Below are positions 46,666 through 57,257 of a stretch of 64,000 nt of DNA, piece after piece. Source of the DNA: Afifella marina DSM 2698 (lineage in GTDB: Bacteria; Pseudomonadota; Alphaproteobacteria; Rhizobiales; Afifellaceae). The notes beneath the pieces were generated by a model, which saw nothing but the letters and a program-made list of their open reading frames with translations, had not been told where the DNA came from and searched no databases. The stretch covers positions 124,001 through 188,000 of the forward strand of contig NZ_FMVW01000004.1 in the NCBI RefSeq assembly GCF_900102695.1, read 5' to 3'. The translations under genes were made by a program, and so were the position numbers. Within the stretch, counting starts at the first letter, position 1; each line of letters opens with the position of its first letter.

Positions 46666-47973
46666 TCAGTCGTTGTAAATCGGGAAGCGATCGGTGAGAG
46701 CCGCGACGCGCTCACGCACCGAGGCTTCGACAGCCTCGTTGCCGTCTTCGCCATTGGCGGCAAGCCCGTCGAGCACTTCCACGATCAGCTCGCCCACCTG
46801 CTTGAATTCCGCCGTACCGAAGCCCCGTGAGGTCGCTGCCGGCGTGCCCAGGCGAATGCCGGAGGTGACCGTCGGCTTCTCGGGATCAAAGGGAACGCCG
46901 TTCTTGTTGCAGGTGATATTGGCACGGCCGAGTGCCGTCTCGACCACTTTTCCGGTCAGGCCTTTGGGGCGCAGATCGACCAGAAGAAGGTGCGTATCGG
47001 TGCCGCCGGAGACGATGTCGCAGCCGCCGCGCTGAAGCGTTTCTGCAAGTATTTTAGCGTTCTCAACGACGTTCTTCGCATATTCCTTGAACTGCGGATG
47101 CAGCGCCTCGCCGAAAGCGACAGCCTTTGCGGCGATCACATGCATGAGCGGCCCACCCTGCAGTCCCGGGAAAACGGCCGAGTTGATTTTCTTGGCGATC
47201 GTCTCGTCGTTGGTCAGAACGAGACCGCCTCGAGGACCGCGCAGCGTCTTATGCGTCGTCGATGTCACGACATGCGCGTGCGGGAACGGGCTCGGATGGG
47301 CACCGCCCGCGACGAGGCCAGCGAAGTGGGCCATGTCGACCATGAAATACGCGCCGACCTTGTCGGCGATCTCGCGGAACTTCTTGAAGTCGATCTCGCG
47401 GCTATAAGCCGAGCCGCCAGCGATGATGATCTTCGGCTGATGCTCCTGCGCAAGTTCGGCCACGACGTCCTCGTCGATCCGCCCATCCTGCTTGCGGACG
47501 CCGTACTGCACGGCGTTGAACCATTTGCCGGAAAGGTTCGGCTTGGCGCCGTGGGTCAGGTGACCTCCCGCATCGAGGCTGAGGCCCATAACGGTATCGC
47601 CCGGGCTCGCGAGCGCGAGAAGAACCGCCTGATTGGCCTGGCTGCCGGAATTCGGCTGCACGTTGGCGAAATTGCATCCGAAGAGCTTCGTAACGCGCTC
47701 GATCGCCAGGTTTTCGACCACGTCGACATGCTGGCAGCCGCCGTAATAGCGGCGGCCCGGATAACCTTCAGCGTATTTGTTCGTCAGAACCGAGCCCTGC
47801 GCTTCCAGGACGGCGCGCGAGACGATGTTTTCTGACGCAATCAGCTCGATCTCGTGTTGCTGGCGACCGAGCTCGGCCTTCACGGCTGCGGCGATATCCG
47901 GATCGGCATCGCGCAGAGAGGCAGAAAAGAAATCAGAGGGCGTGGCGCTCACAGGCCTGGCGACATCTTGCAT
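46666..47973 (-). CDS. glyA: Serine hydroxymethyltransferase
   Basis: GlyA interconverts serine and glycine with transfer of a one-carbon unit to tetrahydrofolate, using PLP. The protein shows [51 protein letters not shown], the PLP lysine in [19 protein letters not shown], and [19 protein letters not shown]. Two ATGs are possible: 47997 (443 residues) and 47973 (435 residues). I prefer 47973 because a TATAAC -10-like box at 48003-48008 would put the transcript start close to the first ATG. It leads the nrdR-rib-nusB-thiL unit, which suits the one-carbon and nucleotide theme. Confidence 0.95.
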   Translation of the reverse strand: MQDVARPVSATPSDFFSASLRDADPDIAAAVKAELGRQQHEIELIASENIVSRAVLEAQGSVLTNKYAEGYPGRRYYGGCQHVDVVENLAIERVTKLFGCNFANVQPNSGSQANQAVLLALASPGDTVMGLSLDAGGHLTHGAKPNLSGKWFNAVQYGVRKQDGRIDEDVVAELAQEHQPKIIIAGGSAYSREIDFKKFREIADKVGAYFMVDMAHFAGLVAGGAHPSPFPHAHVVTSTTHKTLRGPRGGLVLTNDETIAKKINSAVFPGLQGGPLMHVIAAKAVAFGEALHPQFKEYAKNVVENAKILAETLQRGGCDIVSGGTDTHLLLVDLRPKGLTGKVVETALGRANITCNKNGVPFDPEKPTVTSGIRLGTPAATSRGFGTAEFKQVGELIVEVLDGLAANGEDGNEAVEASVRERVAALTDRFPIYND

Positions 47974-48098
47974 GGGCGAAAATCCGTTGGCTGGCATCGG
48001 CCGTTATACGCCACGAATGCGCGGCAGGCCGGCATTGGCGGCGATAACACAATCGCCCGGGGACGGAAAGCACGGAGACCCGGAGTGTCTGCCCGCGA

Positions 48099-48132
48099 GG
48101 ACGGCCACGTAGCGGAATGTACAGGGCCGTCC
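48099..48132 (-). terminator. Hairpin after the phytase-like gene
   Basis: An 8-bp perfect stem (GGACGGCC, 48099-48106, with GGCCGTCC, 48125-48132) has an 18-base loop about 19 bases after the stop on the minus strand. No U-run follows, as with the glpX hairpin. It may be a transcript-end stabiliser or a Rho-assisted stop. The rest of the 177-base gap to glyA holds the glyA promoter region. Confidence 0.35.
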
Positions 48133-48150
48133 AAAAAGCGGTTCACACCG

Positions 48151-50340
48151 TCAGTCGGCGAGATCAGCCCCCTCAAAGCGCAGGAAGAGCGTCTCGCCGT
48201 TGGAATCGTCGACCCCATCATTGTCCGTCACGATGTAAGCGGCGCCGTCCTTGTCGACTGCGAAGCCTTCGACCTTGTCAACGACATAGCCGTGGGTCGA
48301 TTTGAGATCGCCCAGAAGATCACGCACCAGCGTCTTTTCGACGATCGGCGCATCGTCGCCAGGGGCGGCCGGCGTCACCCCGTCGAGCGACACCGCATAG
48401 AGACGCTTGATCCTGGCAGCTTCACCGATCTGATTGTCGCGCTCGATTACAAGAAGGCGCCCCTCTCCCGCCGCAGTGACTTCCGACAATCCGACCCAAC
48501 CATTTTCGGCCTTTTCGAGCGGATAGCGCACGACGCCCCACGTGTCGCTCGCAGGCTTGTAGGACAGGAGCTTGACGAGACCGTCCCCGTCATCACCCCA
48601 CGGGCGCTGGACAGCGAGCCAGACCGTCTCGTCATCGCCGTTGCCGATGGCCGTGACACCTTCCAGACCGAAACGCGACGCCTTTGAGGCGACCTCCTCG
48701 GGAAGCACAAGGTCGTCCTCGACTTCGCCCTCAGCGGAAATACGGAGGAGCCTGTTGGATTTCCCTTTTTCCGGATTTCCTTCGGAGGCAAGCCAGAAGC
48801 CTCCGTCGCGGCGGGCCGCGATGCCCTCCAGATCGAGATCCTCAACGGGCTTCCCATCCTTGGTGACGGTGATTGCAGACGTAATCCTCGCCGGGGTCGC
48901 GGTGGCATCGATCGTGAAGATCTTGGCTTCTTTGTAGAAGCTGTCGGAGACGCCATGGAGTTTCCCGGCGACGCTCAGATCCGCCGTAAGACCGGAGAGC
49001 GCTCCCCATCCGCCCACATCTTCAGCCGCTTCGATCATCGGATACGAGGCAGCTTCCCCACCCTGCTCATAGATCATGACCGTGGCACGGGCGCCGCCAT
49101 CCTCCACCAGGTCTTCCTCATTGGCGGTCACAAGGAGCTTGCGTGCGGGAATGGCGAGAAGCCCTTCCGGGCCGATGCCTGACGGCAGCACTTGGAGAAA
49201 CTGCGGTGCTGCACCGGTGTCACGATAGACGGCAACGAACGAAGACCTCTCCGTACCGACAAAAATCAGCCGATCGTTGCCGAAAGTGGCGACTTCGATG
49301 GCTTCCGGTTCGGTTCCCTTCTTGGCGGAACGCTTTTCCGGACAATGTCCGATGCGCATCGCGAGATGCTCGAGCGCATTGCCGGAATCCCAGAGAACGC
49401 TGCCGCCTTTTTCGAAAATCGTGAAGCCGCGCGAGCCACCTTCGTAATCGCCTTCGTTGGCGGTCACGAAGCGATCTTCATCCAGCCATTGGACGCCATC
49501 GGGCTCGCGCTTGACGGCCTTCAGGCTGCCCGTCGGCGAGATGCGGCCATCCTTTTCGGTATCGATTCCATCGATATCGACTGAGCCCGCCGAAAAGCCG
49601 CCTGTGACCTCGCCCGTTGCCATTTCGACGATGGCGATCGCGTTGTTTTCCTGAAGCGTCACGACGGCTTCGCCCGCTTCATTCACGTCGACGAATTCCG
49701 GTTCGGCATCGTCCGGGGCGATCTCTGAGATCCCGGTCAGGTCGATCTCCTGCATTCCGGAGCAATCGACTGCCCCCTTGTCGACCGGGAAGGTCACGAG
49801 AAGACCGGTGGGCGCCTGCGGGATCGCTCCGTCGTTCAGATCTTCATCGCGCTCGTTTTCGATGACCACCGCGATCTTCGTGGCGTCCGCCGTCAGCGCT
49901 ACGGAATCAGGCTGACCCGGAAGCGCGCAGGTCGCCACCACGGATTTCGCGGCAATATCGACCGATGCGAGCTCGCCGGAAGGCTCCGCATAGCTTTCCG
50001 ACGTGACGACGGCTACGAGCGCCTTGCCGGACGTCACAGCAACCGAAGTCGGCTCGCCCGCAAGCGCCACGAAGCCTTCGGGCTTCGGCGCATGCGCGTC
50101 GGTGATATCGATGATGCCGACGGCCTCCTGGGCCGCATCCGTGTAGACCAGCGTCTCGCCATCCTCGGTCGCGGCTATGATCTCCGCCACGGTGGGCGAA
50201 GCGGCATCGCGATCGATCGGCATGTTGGCGGCAACGGGGAAGGTTGCGATCCGGTTGAAGGCTTCGGGCTGCTGAGCCGCCGCCGGCAAGCTCCAGGCTG
50301 CGGCAAGGGCGAGCGCGCTGGTGGAGAGAAAGAAGCGCAT
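48151..50340 (-). CDS. Secreted two-part beta-propeller protein with esterase-like phytase domain
   Basis: The 729-residue product has a signal peptide (MRFFLSTSALALAAAWSLPAAAQQ) and is predicted to be exported. The N-terminal part (about 25-400) is a propeller of the choice-of-anchor I/YVTN type, with repeats such as EGFVALAGEPTSVAVTSGKALVAVV and WLDEDRFVTANEGDYEGGSRGFTIF. The C-terminal part (about 430-729) matches the phytase-like esterase domain (DLDLEGIAARRDGGFWLASEGN, FGLEGVTAIGNGDDETVWLAVQRPWGD, VDKVEGFAVDKDGAAYIVTDNDGVDDSNGETLFL). The substrate is unknown; phosphate release from organic esters is the family's suggested role. The ATG at 50340 follows CGGAG. It stands alone, downstream of an EamA transporter gene. 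Confidence 0.82.
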   Translation of the reverse strand: MRFFLSTSALALAAAWSLPAAAQQPEAFNRIATFPVAANMPIDRDAASPTVAEIIAATEDGETLVYTDAAQEAVGIIDITDAHAPKPEGFVALAGEPTSVAVTSGKALVAVVTSESYAEPSGELASVDIAAKSVVATCALPGQPDSVALTADATKIAVVIENERDEDLNDGAIPQAPTGLLVTFPVDKGAVDCSGMQEIDLTGISEIAPDDAEPEFVDVNEAGEAVVTLQENNAIAIVEMATGEVTGGFSAGSVDIDGIDTEKDGRISPTGSLKAVKREPDGVQWLDEDRFVTANEGDYEGGSRGFTIFEKGGSVLWDSGNALEHLAMRIGHCPEKRSAKKGTEPEAIEVATFGNDRLIFVGTERSSFVAVYRDTGAAPQFLQVLPSGIGPEGLLAIPARKLLVTANEEDLVEDGGARATVMIYEQGGEAASYPMIEAAEDVGGWGALSGLTADLSVAGKLHGVSDSFYKEAKIFTIDATATPARITSAITVTKDGKPVEDLDLEGIAARRDGGFWLASEGNPEKGKSNRLLRISAEGEVEDDLVLPEEVASKASRFGLEGVTAIGNGDDETVWLAVQRPWGDDGDGLVKLLSYKPASDTWGVVRYPLEKAENGWVGLSEVTAAGEGRLLVIERDNQIGEAARIKRLYAVSLDGVTPAAPGDDAPIVEKTLVRDLLGDLKSTHGYVVDKVEGFAVDKDGAAYIVTDNDGVDDSNGETLFLRFEGADLAD

Positions 50341-50483
50341 CGGATCTCCGTTCAAGCAGGATGGGTGTCGAGCCGTTTTGGCTTCAAACCTCTTATGATC
50401 GGCAGATCACGCTTCGATGACAGAAACGCTGCATGGAGCCTCGGGACCTCGCCGAGCCTGACGCGCCATTCACGGGTGATCAA

Positions 50484-51398
50484 TCAGCGTCGAAGAGCGA
50501 GAATGCCGGCCCCGACGATGAGCGCCATGCCGCATAGGGTGATGAGCGACGGAATCTCCTGGAACAGGAGAAGACCCCACACGGCGGCGAAACCGACATA
50601 GGAAAAGTCGAGAGTGCCAACAACGTTCGATGGCGCGCGCTGATAGGAGAAAGCGGCACCCAGACTGCCGATGATCATCGCAGCAGAGAGGACGACGAGC
50701 GTGCCGATCTCGGCAGCACCAAGCGGCAACCAGCCGGTCGTGAGGTAGCCTCCCTCTCCGTTCCCGTCTCCAAAAATGCCGACGCCAAGGAGACCGGCCA
50801 CGACGAATGCGAGATTGAGTGCGAGGGACAATGTCAGAGGATGTTCCTCGCGGCATTTCGTGCGCGTCAGAATCATCGCCAGTGCGTAGAGGACCGCCGA
50901 GAGAAGCGGCAGCAAGGCGTAGGCGTTGAACGCCGCCGCATCCGGCCTCAGGATCAAGAGCACGCCGGTAAGGCCCAACGCCACCGCCACCCAGCCGACC
51001 GGCCCGACACGTTCGCCAACGAACAGAGCGGAAAACAAGGTGATGAAGACGGGCAGCGTATAATAGGAGACTGCGGCGACAGAGAGCTGCAGATGCGGAA
51101 GCGCCGCGTAATAGGCGAGCCACATAAAGACCAGCATCAGACTGCGCAGCGTCGTCCAGGCCAAGGCGCGGGGCCGAAGCGTCGCACTCGAGCTTGCCAG
51201 GACGGCTGGAACGAGCAGTGGCAGAGCCATCAGCGAGCGGAGAAGGAAGAGCTGCCAGACGGCGATCGTACCGCTCGTCAGCTTGATGAGCGCATCGCCC
51301 AGCGACAATGCGAGGTCCGTCATCAAGATGACGGCCGCAGCTGCGGCTAGATTGTCGGCGGAAGCAATCTGCCTCCGCGAGGTTCGTACCGTCATCAC
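50484..51398 (-). CDS. EamA/DMT-family transporter
   Basis: The 304-residue protein has about ten transmembrane helices in two EamA repeats. The first begins at ALSLGDALIKLTSGTIAVWQLFLLRSLMALPLL, the second at AYALLPLLSAVLYALAMILTRTKCREEHPLTLSLALN. Each repeat carries family-type segments (VSYYTLPVFITLFSALFVGERVGPVGWVAVALGLTGVLLI; GTLDFSYVGFAAVWGLLLFQEIPSLITLCGMALIVGAGILAL). Members export metabolites such as amino acids or related small molecules; the substrate is unknown. It is downstream of the L,D-transpeptidase terminator and 143 bases upstream of the phytase-like gene on the same strand. Confidence 0.87.
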   Translation of the reverse strand: MMTVRTSRRQIASADNLAAAAAVILMTDLALSLGDALIKLTSGTIAVWQLFLLRSLMALPLLVPAVLASSSATLRPRALAWTTLRSLMLVFMWLAYYAALPHLQLSVAAVSYYTLPVFITLFSALFVGERVGPVGWVAVALGLTGVLLILRPDAAAFNAYALLPLLSAVLYALAMILTRTKCREEHPLTLSLALNLAFVVAGLLGVGIFGDGNGEGGYLTTGWLPLGAAEIGTLVVLSAAMIIGSLGAAFSYQRAPSNVVGTLDFSYVGFAAVWGLLLFQEIPSLITLCGMALIVGAGILALRR

Positions 51399-51522
51399 GT
51401 CCCTGGATGGTTCGGGAATACGTAAGGGGAAGCGTTGCGGCAGGTCAACGCAGGCCCACGCCGGGGCCAGCGTACCGGCGCCTCACATGGGAGCCGCCAC
51501 ATCTCGGCGCACAAAAAAACCC

Positions 51523-51552
51523 CGCGAGGCGTGCTCGCGGGGCCGGAAATTC
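51523..51552 (-). terminator. Intrinsic terminator of the L,D-transpeptidase gene
   Basis: On the minus strand a 9-bp stem (CCCCGCGAG, 51530-51538, with CTCGCGGGG, 51544-51552, plus-strand letters) is followed by seven U. It lies 15 bases after the stop codon. Confidence 0.93.
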
Positions 51553-51566
51553 GATAGAGCCGAAGC

Positions 51567-52817
51567 TTATTGCGGCAGCGGCGAGCCGATCAGTTCTGAC
51601 GGCTGATTGAGAGCCACTTCGCCCGGAGCATCGAAATTGTAGATGTCGTCGCGGAAGTGAACGACGCCGTCACCGGTTGTCCAGGCCGTGAAATAGACCG
51701 TGTAGAGAGCCGGCGGGTTGGTCACTTCCACATCGAGACGCTCGCCGGAGCGGATCGTCTGATCGACCGTGGCACGCGTGTAACCGTTGTCGCGCAAAAT
51801 CCAGGCGACGAGCTCGCGCACATTCATCACACGCACGCAGCCTGAGGATTCAAAGCGATAGTCGGAGCCGAAGAGGCCTTTCGACGGCGTGTCGTGCAGG
51901 AAGACCGAATAAGGATTGTAGAAGTTCATGCGCACCGATCCGAGCGAGTTCTGATCGCCCGGGTCCTGCTTGAACATGTAATTGATCGCTTCGTCCGAAT
52001 GCCAGTTCACCTGGCTCGGCTGCAGCTCCTCGCCCTTTTGGGTGAAGATGCGGATGCGGTTGCGCGTCAGATACTCCGGATCCTTCTGCATCTTCGGGAT
52101 CAGATCCTTGCGGATGATGGAGTTCGGGACCGTCCAGTACGGGTTGAAGTTGATCTCATGGATCTTGCTGGACAAGAGCGGCGTCTGCCGGTCCACCTTG
52201 CCAACCACCGCGGTGTGCCTGGAGACGACATGTCCGTCCTCGACCACCTCGATCTGAGCACCGGGGACGTTGACCATCACATAACGGCTGGCAGGATCCT
52301 TCATCGCGGCGATGCGCTCGCGATTGACCCGCAATTGATTGAGGCGAACCTCGGCGGGGACGTTGAGCGCCTTGAAGGTGCCGGCACCGACGACGCCATC
52401 GGCGGGAATGCCGTGGCGCTCCTGAAAACGCATGACAGCCGACTGCACATAGGAATCGAAGGCGTCGGAGCCGGTCGTCTGCCGCAAATCACCGGAAGCG
52501 ATGAGACGCTGACGCAGGGCTACGACATTGGGATGGCGCATGCCGATTTTGAGCGTCGGCTCGGAGGGCACGGAATTCCAGCCACCGGCATCGACCAGGC
52601 CCTGATACCATTCGATGGCCTGATCCATGGCAGGAACCGTGTAGGGCGACAGAATCGGGACGGTAGAAGTCACCGGCGCAGCCGTCCGGGGCCCCGTATC
52701 AAAGGATTCGCTCCATTCCGATTGATTGACGGGCATCATGTTCTGCGCCTGTGCGGCCAGCGGAAACACAAGCGCCGCGGCGCAAAGGGAGGATCGCAGA
52801 AGCGAAAAAGCGGTCAT
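51567..52817 (-). CDS. L,D-transpeptidase (YkuD family) with peptidoglycan-binding domain
   Basis: Such enzymes form 3-3 cross-links in peptidoglycan or attach proteins to it. The 416-residue protein has a signal peptide (MTAFSLLRSSLCAAALVFPLAAQAQ). A PG_binding_1 domain follows (RHPNVVALRQRLIASGDLRQTTGSDAFDSYVQSAVMRFQERHGIPADGVVGAGTFKALN). Next comes the YkuD domain (YVMVNVPGAQIEVVEDGHVVSRHTAVVGKVDRQTPLLSSKIHEINFNPYWTVP) with its catalytic motif HDTPSKGLFGSDYRFESSGCVRV. The length and order match the large YcbB-like group. The ATG at 52817 starts the signal peptide. It is adjacent to an LdtR-type gene on the same strand, with three ACAAATGC repeats in its upstream region. Confidence 0.92.
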   Translation of the reverse strand: MTAFSLLRSSLCAAALVFPLAAQAQNMMPVNQSEWSESFDTGPRTAAPVTSTVPILSPYTVPAMDQAIEWYQGLVDAGGWNSVPSEPTLKIGMRHPNVVALRQRLIASGDLRQTTGSDAFDSYVQSAVMRFQERHGIPADGVVGAGTFKALNVPAEVRLNQLRVNRERIAAMKDPASRYVMVNVPGAQIEVVEDGHVVSRHTAVVGKVDRQTPLLSSKIHEINFNPYWTVPNSIIRKDLIPKMQKDPEYLTRNRIRIFTQKGEELQPSQVNWHSDEAINYMFKQDPGDQNSLGSVRMNFYNPYSVFLHDTPSKGLFGSDYRFESSGCVRVMNVRELVAWILRDNGYTRATVDQTIRSGERLDVEVTNPPALYTVYFTAWTTGDGVVHFRDDIYNFDAPGEVALNQPSELIGSPLPQ

Positions 52818-52840
52818 AGGAATGGTGTGCCTCTCGTCAG

Positions 52841-52965
52841 ACAAATGCCGGTGAATGCGCCCCCGAACGCACCCTTTGAGAACGGATTACCATCAAGGAC
52901 CCGCACTCCACAAATGCATCGCATCCAGCGATCAACATTGTGAATCATTCGAAGCGCACAAATGC
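52841..52965 (-). promoter_or_regulatory. Three direct copies of ACAAATGC upstream of the L,D-transpeptidase gene
   Basis: The octamer ACAAATGC occurs at 52841-52848, 52910-52917 and 52958-52965, all in the same orientation (plus-strand letters), within 125 bases of the 240-base gap. The copies begin 24, 93 and 141 bases upstream of the ATG. The second and third share the flank CACAAATGC. They are operator candidates, possibly for the MarR-type regulator next door; that link is inferred. Confidence 0.5.
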
Positions 52966-53008
52966 CCACCTTTCATGGATTTATGGCCAATCCGTGATCG
53001 AAAACAAA

Positions 53009-53031
53009 AGGGCCCGGTCATGCCGGGCCCT
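53009..53031 (-). terminator. Intrinsic terminator of the ldtR gene
   Basis: On the minus strand a 9-bp stem (AGGGCCCGG with CCGGGCCCT) and a 5-base loop are followed by TTTTGTTTT. The stop codon of ldtR lies 27 bases before it. Confidence 0.9.
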
Positions 53032-53057
53032 GTTGCAAAGATGTCAATATAGATCTG

Positions 53058-53573
53058 TCAGAGACGATAGAGAATCTGATCAGTCCAGAACCGCTCCAAC
53101 CGATGCAAGGTCTTGTTGAGGCGCTTGAAATCGTCCTCTGAAACGCCCCCGACCTTTTCGATCGAACCGATATGGCGCTCATAGAGGCGGTCGACGACAT
53201 CGGCCACCTCCTTGCCCTTCTCTGTCAGCGAGACCCTGACCGACCGACGGTCGACGCGCGAGCGCTCGTGATAGATAAAGCCGGCATCGACGAGCTTCTT
53301 CAGATTGTAGGACACGTTGGAACCAAGATAATAGCCGCGAGTCCGCAACTCACCGGCTGTCAGTTCCGCATCCCCGATATTGAACAGAAGCAGCGCCTGG
53401 ACGCTGTTCACGTCGGAGCGGCCCATCCGATCAAATTCATCTTTGATGACATCAAGCAGCCGCCGATGCAGCCGCTCCACCAACGTCAGAGCATCAAGAT
53501 AAAGTGTCTTGAGGTCCTCTGGCTCAGACTCGCCCCTCTCGTAGGCGAGCGCTGTCCGCTCTGCTAGCAACAT
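53058..53573 (-). CDS. ldtR: MarR-family regulator of the LdtR group
   Basis: The 171-residue protein is a MarR-type winged helix (DVNSVQALLLFNIGDAELTAGELRTRGYYLGSNVSYNLKKLVDAGFIYHERSRVDRRSVRVSLTEKGKEVADVVDRLYERHI, about residues 54-137). Helical arms surround it. LdtR proteins of Liberibacter and Sinorhizobium control an L,D-transpeptidase gene next to them; the neighbour here fits that picture. The ATG at 53573 follows GGAGAGG. It has its own terminator before the L,D-transpeptidase promoter region, so the two genes are transcribed separately though in the same direction. A palindromic A/T-rich ATTTAAAT (53635-53642) lies upstream. Confidence 0.85.
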   Translation of the reverse strand: MLLAERTALAYERGESEPEDLKTLYLDALTLVERLHRRLLDVIKDEFDRMGRSDVNSVQALLLFNIGDAELTAGELRTRGYYLGSNVSYNLKKLVDAGFIYHERSRVDRRSVRVSLTEKGKEVADVVDRLYERHIGSIEKVGGVSEDDFKRLNKTLHRLERFWTDQILYRL

Positions 53574-53810
53574 TACGCCTCTCCGTCATTTTTCTTCAGC
53601 CTTCTCCCCGTTACTTGTGCAGGATAGAGAGCCAATTTAAATGGAGATTTAAGCGTCAGCATGAATGAAATCTTGCTCGAAAAAGGGTAAATTTTCTGCT
53701 GCCGCACATCAACTACTCCTGAACGCCGACAGATGGCGCTTTCTGACGGCGGTACCGCACCCCCGTCTCTCGCGTCTCATCCCCTGCTCCGCGCTCGCGC
53801 GGCGGCTGCC
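53574..53810. other. Gap between ldtR and the DUF6163 gene
   Basis: These 237 bases hold the ldtR promoter region, with the A/T-rich palindrome ATTTAAAT at 53635-53642. I see no gene and no clear terminator for the DUF6163 unit. Confidence 0.5.
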
Positions 53811-54214
53811 TCACTCGTCGCGGCGGCGCCGACGATCGCCCAGGAGAACGGCGATATAGAGGCCCATCAAAGCCGCATGCGCGAGGATCCTCTCCTGGTG
53901 TTGTCCGTAGATATCCCGGAAAAGCGTGTACATCGCGATCTCGGTGATCGCGGCCACAGCCCAGATCACCGGCCCCCACACGGCATTGATCCACAGGCCG
54001 ACGGCCGCGAGGAGGTCGAGGATGCAAAGGACGATCATGGCAGCCTGCCACGGTCGTTCAAACGTCAGGAAATGACCGGCATCAAAACCGACACCCATGA
54101 TCTGGGCCGCCCTCACAAGTCCCGCAGAGAGCAGGAGGAAAGCGACCACACGCAGATAGTAGCGTGTCAGGCGACCGCGGTTCGGGTCGTAGTCAAGGAG
54201 ATCGACAGCGTCAC

Positions 54215-54218
<4 letters not shown>
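53811..54218 (-). CDS. DUF6163 family membrane protein
   Basis: The 135-residue protein has four predicted transmembrane segments (VVAFLLLSAGLVRAAQIMGV; AAMIVLCILDLLAAVGLWI; VWGPVIWAVAAITEIAMYTLF; LAHAALMGLYIAVLLG) between a hydrophilic start (MSDAVDLLDYDPNRGRLTRYYLR) and a basic tail. It matches the small alphaproteobacterial DUF6163 family of unknown function. Its ATG overlaps the stop of the 3-hydroxyisobutyryl-CoA hydrolase gene, so the two are coupled. Confidence 0.83.
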
Positions 54219-56603
<2,385 letters not shown>

Positions 56604-56673
56604 AAGCTCCGTCTGGCAGAGCTTGAAACAAAGCATGGGCCTCCCCACTTCCTCAGGATCGAAGGAGAGGCCC

Positions 56674-57165
56674 ATGACTGCAATTCACGACGCAATCGAT
56701 CTGGACGAGACGCGGATGCTTGATCCGACACAGCATCCTGAGCTCTACGACAACGTCAGAACGCGCCGTATTTCGGCCTTTCTCGTCGACGCAGTCATCA
56801 TGGTCGTGCTGATGACCATATCGTTCGTCGTCATCACTTTCCTTGGCCTTTTCACCCTCGGCCTCGGCTGGCTTCTCTTCGGGCTGATCTGGCCCGTCGT
56901 GCCGATCCTCTACACGATGTTCACCCTGGGCAGCTCCGAATCGGCGACACCCGGCATGCGCGCCATGGGGATCGAGATGCGCACCTTCGACGGCGGGCGC
57001 ATGTACAGCCTCCTCGCCTTGGTTCATGCTGTCCTCTTCTGGTTCTCGGTGACGGTGCTCACGCCCTTTGTTCTGCTTGTTTCCCTGTTCTCTCCGCGCA
57101 AGAGACTTCTGCACGACATCGTTCTCGGGACGACGGTCATCCGCAGGGATGACGGCCGGATCTGA
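56674..57165 (+). CDS. RDD family membrane protein
   Basis: The 163-residue protein has the RDD signature (VRTRRISAFLVDAVIMVVLMTISF, with the Arg-Asp pair in the first helix) and three hydrophobic segments. A C-terminal SPRKRLLHDIVLGTTVIRRD follows, typical of RDD proteins. Functions in the family vary; some act in ion homeostasis. The ATG at 56674 follows GAAGGAGAGG, an excellent ribosome binding site. It may be read from the hemB transcript. Confidence 0.88.
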   Translation: MTAIHDAIDLDETRMLDPTQHPELYDNVRTRRISAFLVDAVIMVVLMTISFVVITFLGLFTLGLGWLLFGLIWPVVPILYTMFTLGSSESATPGMRAMGIEMRTFDGGRMYSLLALVHAVLFWFSVTVLTPFVLLVSLFSPRKRLLHDIVLGTTVIRRDDGRI

Positions 57166-57257
57166 CGCGCACCGAGCGCATGTCACTGATCGAGCCCCGC
57201 GACAATCTGGGATTGTAGGGTCTTGACTCCGCCGGTACTTTGCCGACGGAGCCGGGC

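Noticed and set aside
47974-48150. Possible glycine, ZTP or THF riboswitch ahead of glyA
   Set aside because: I could not find the consensus core of these classes; only generic GC-rich stems are present.
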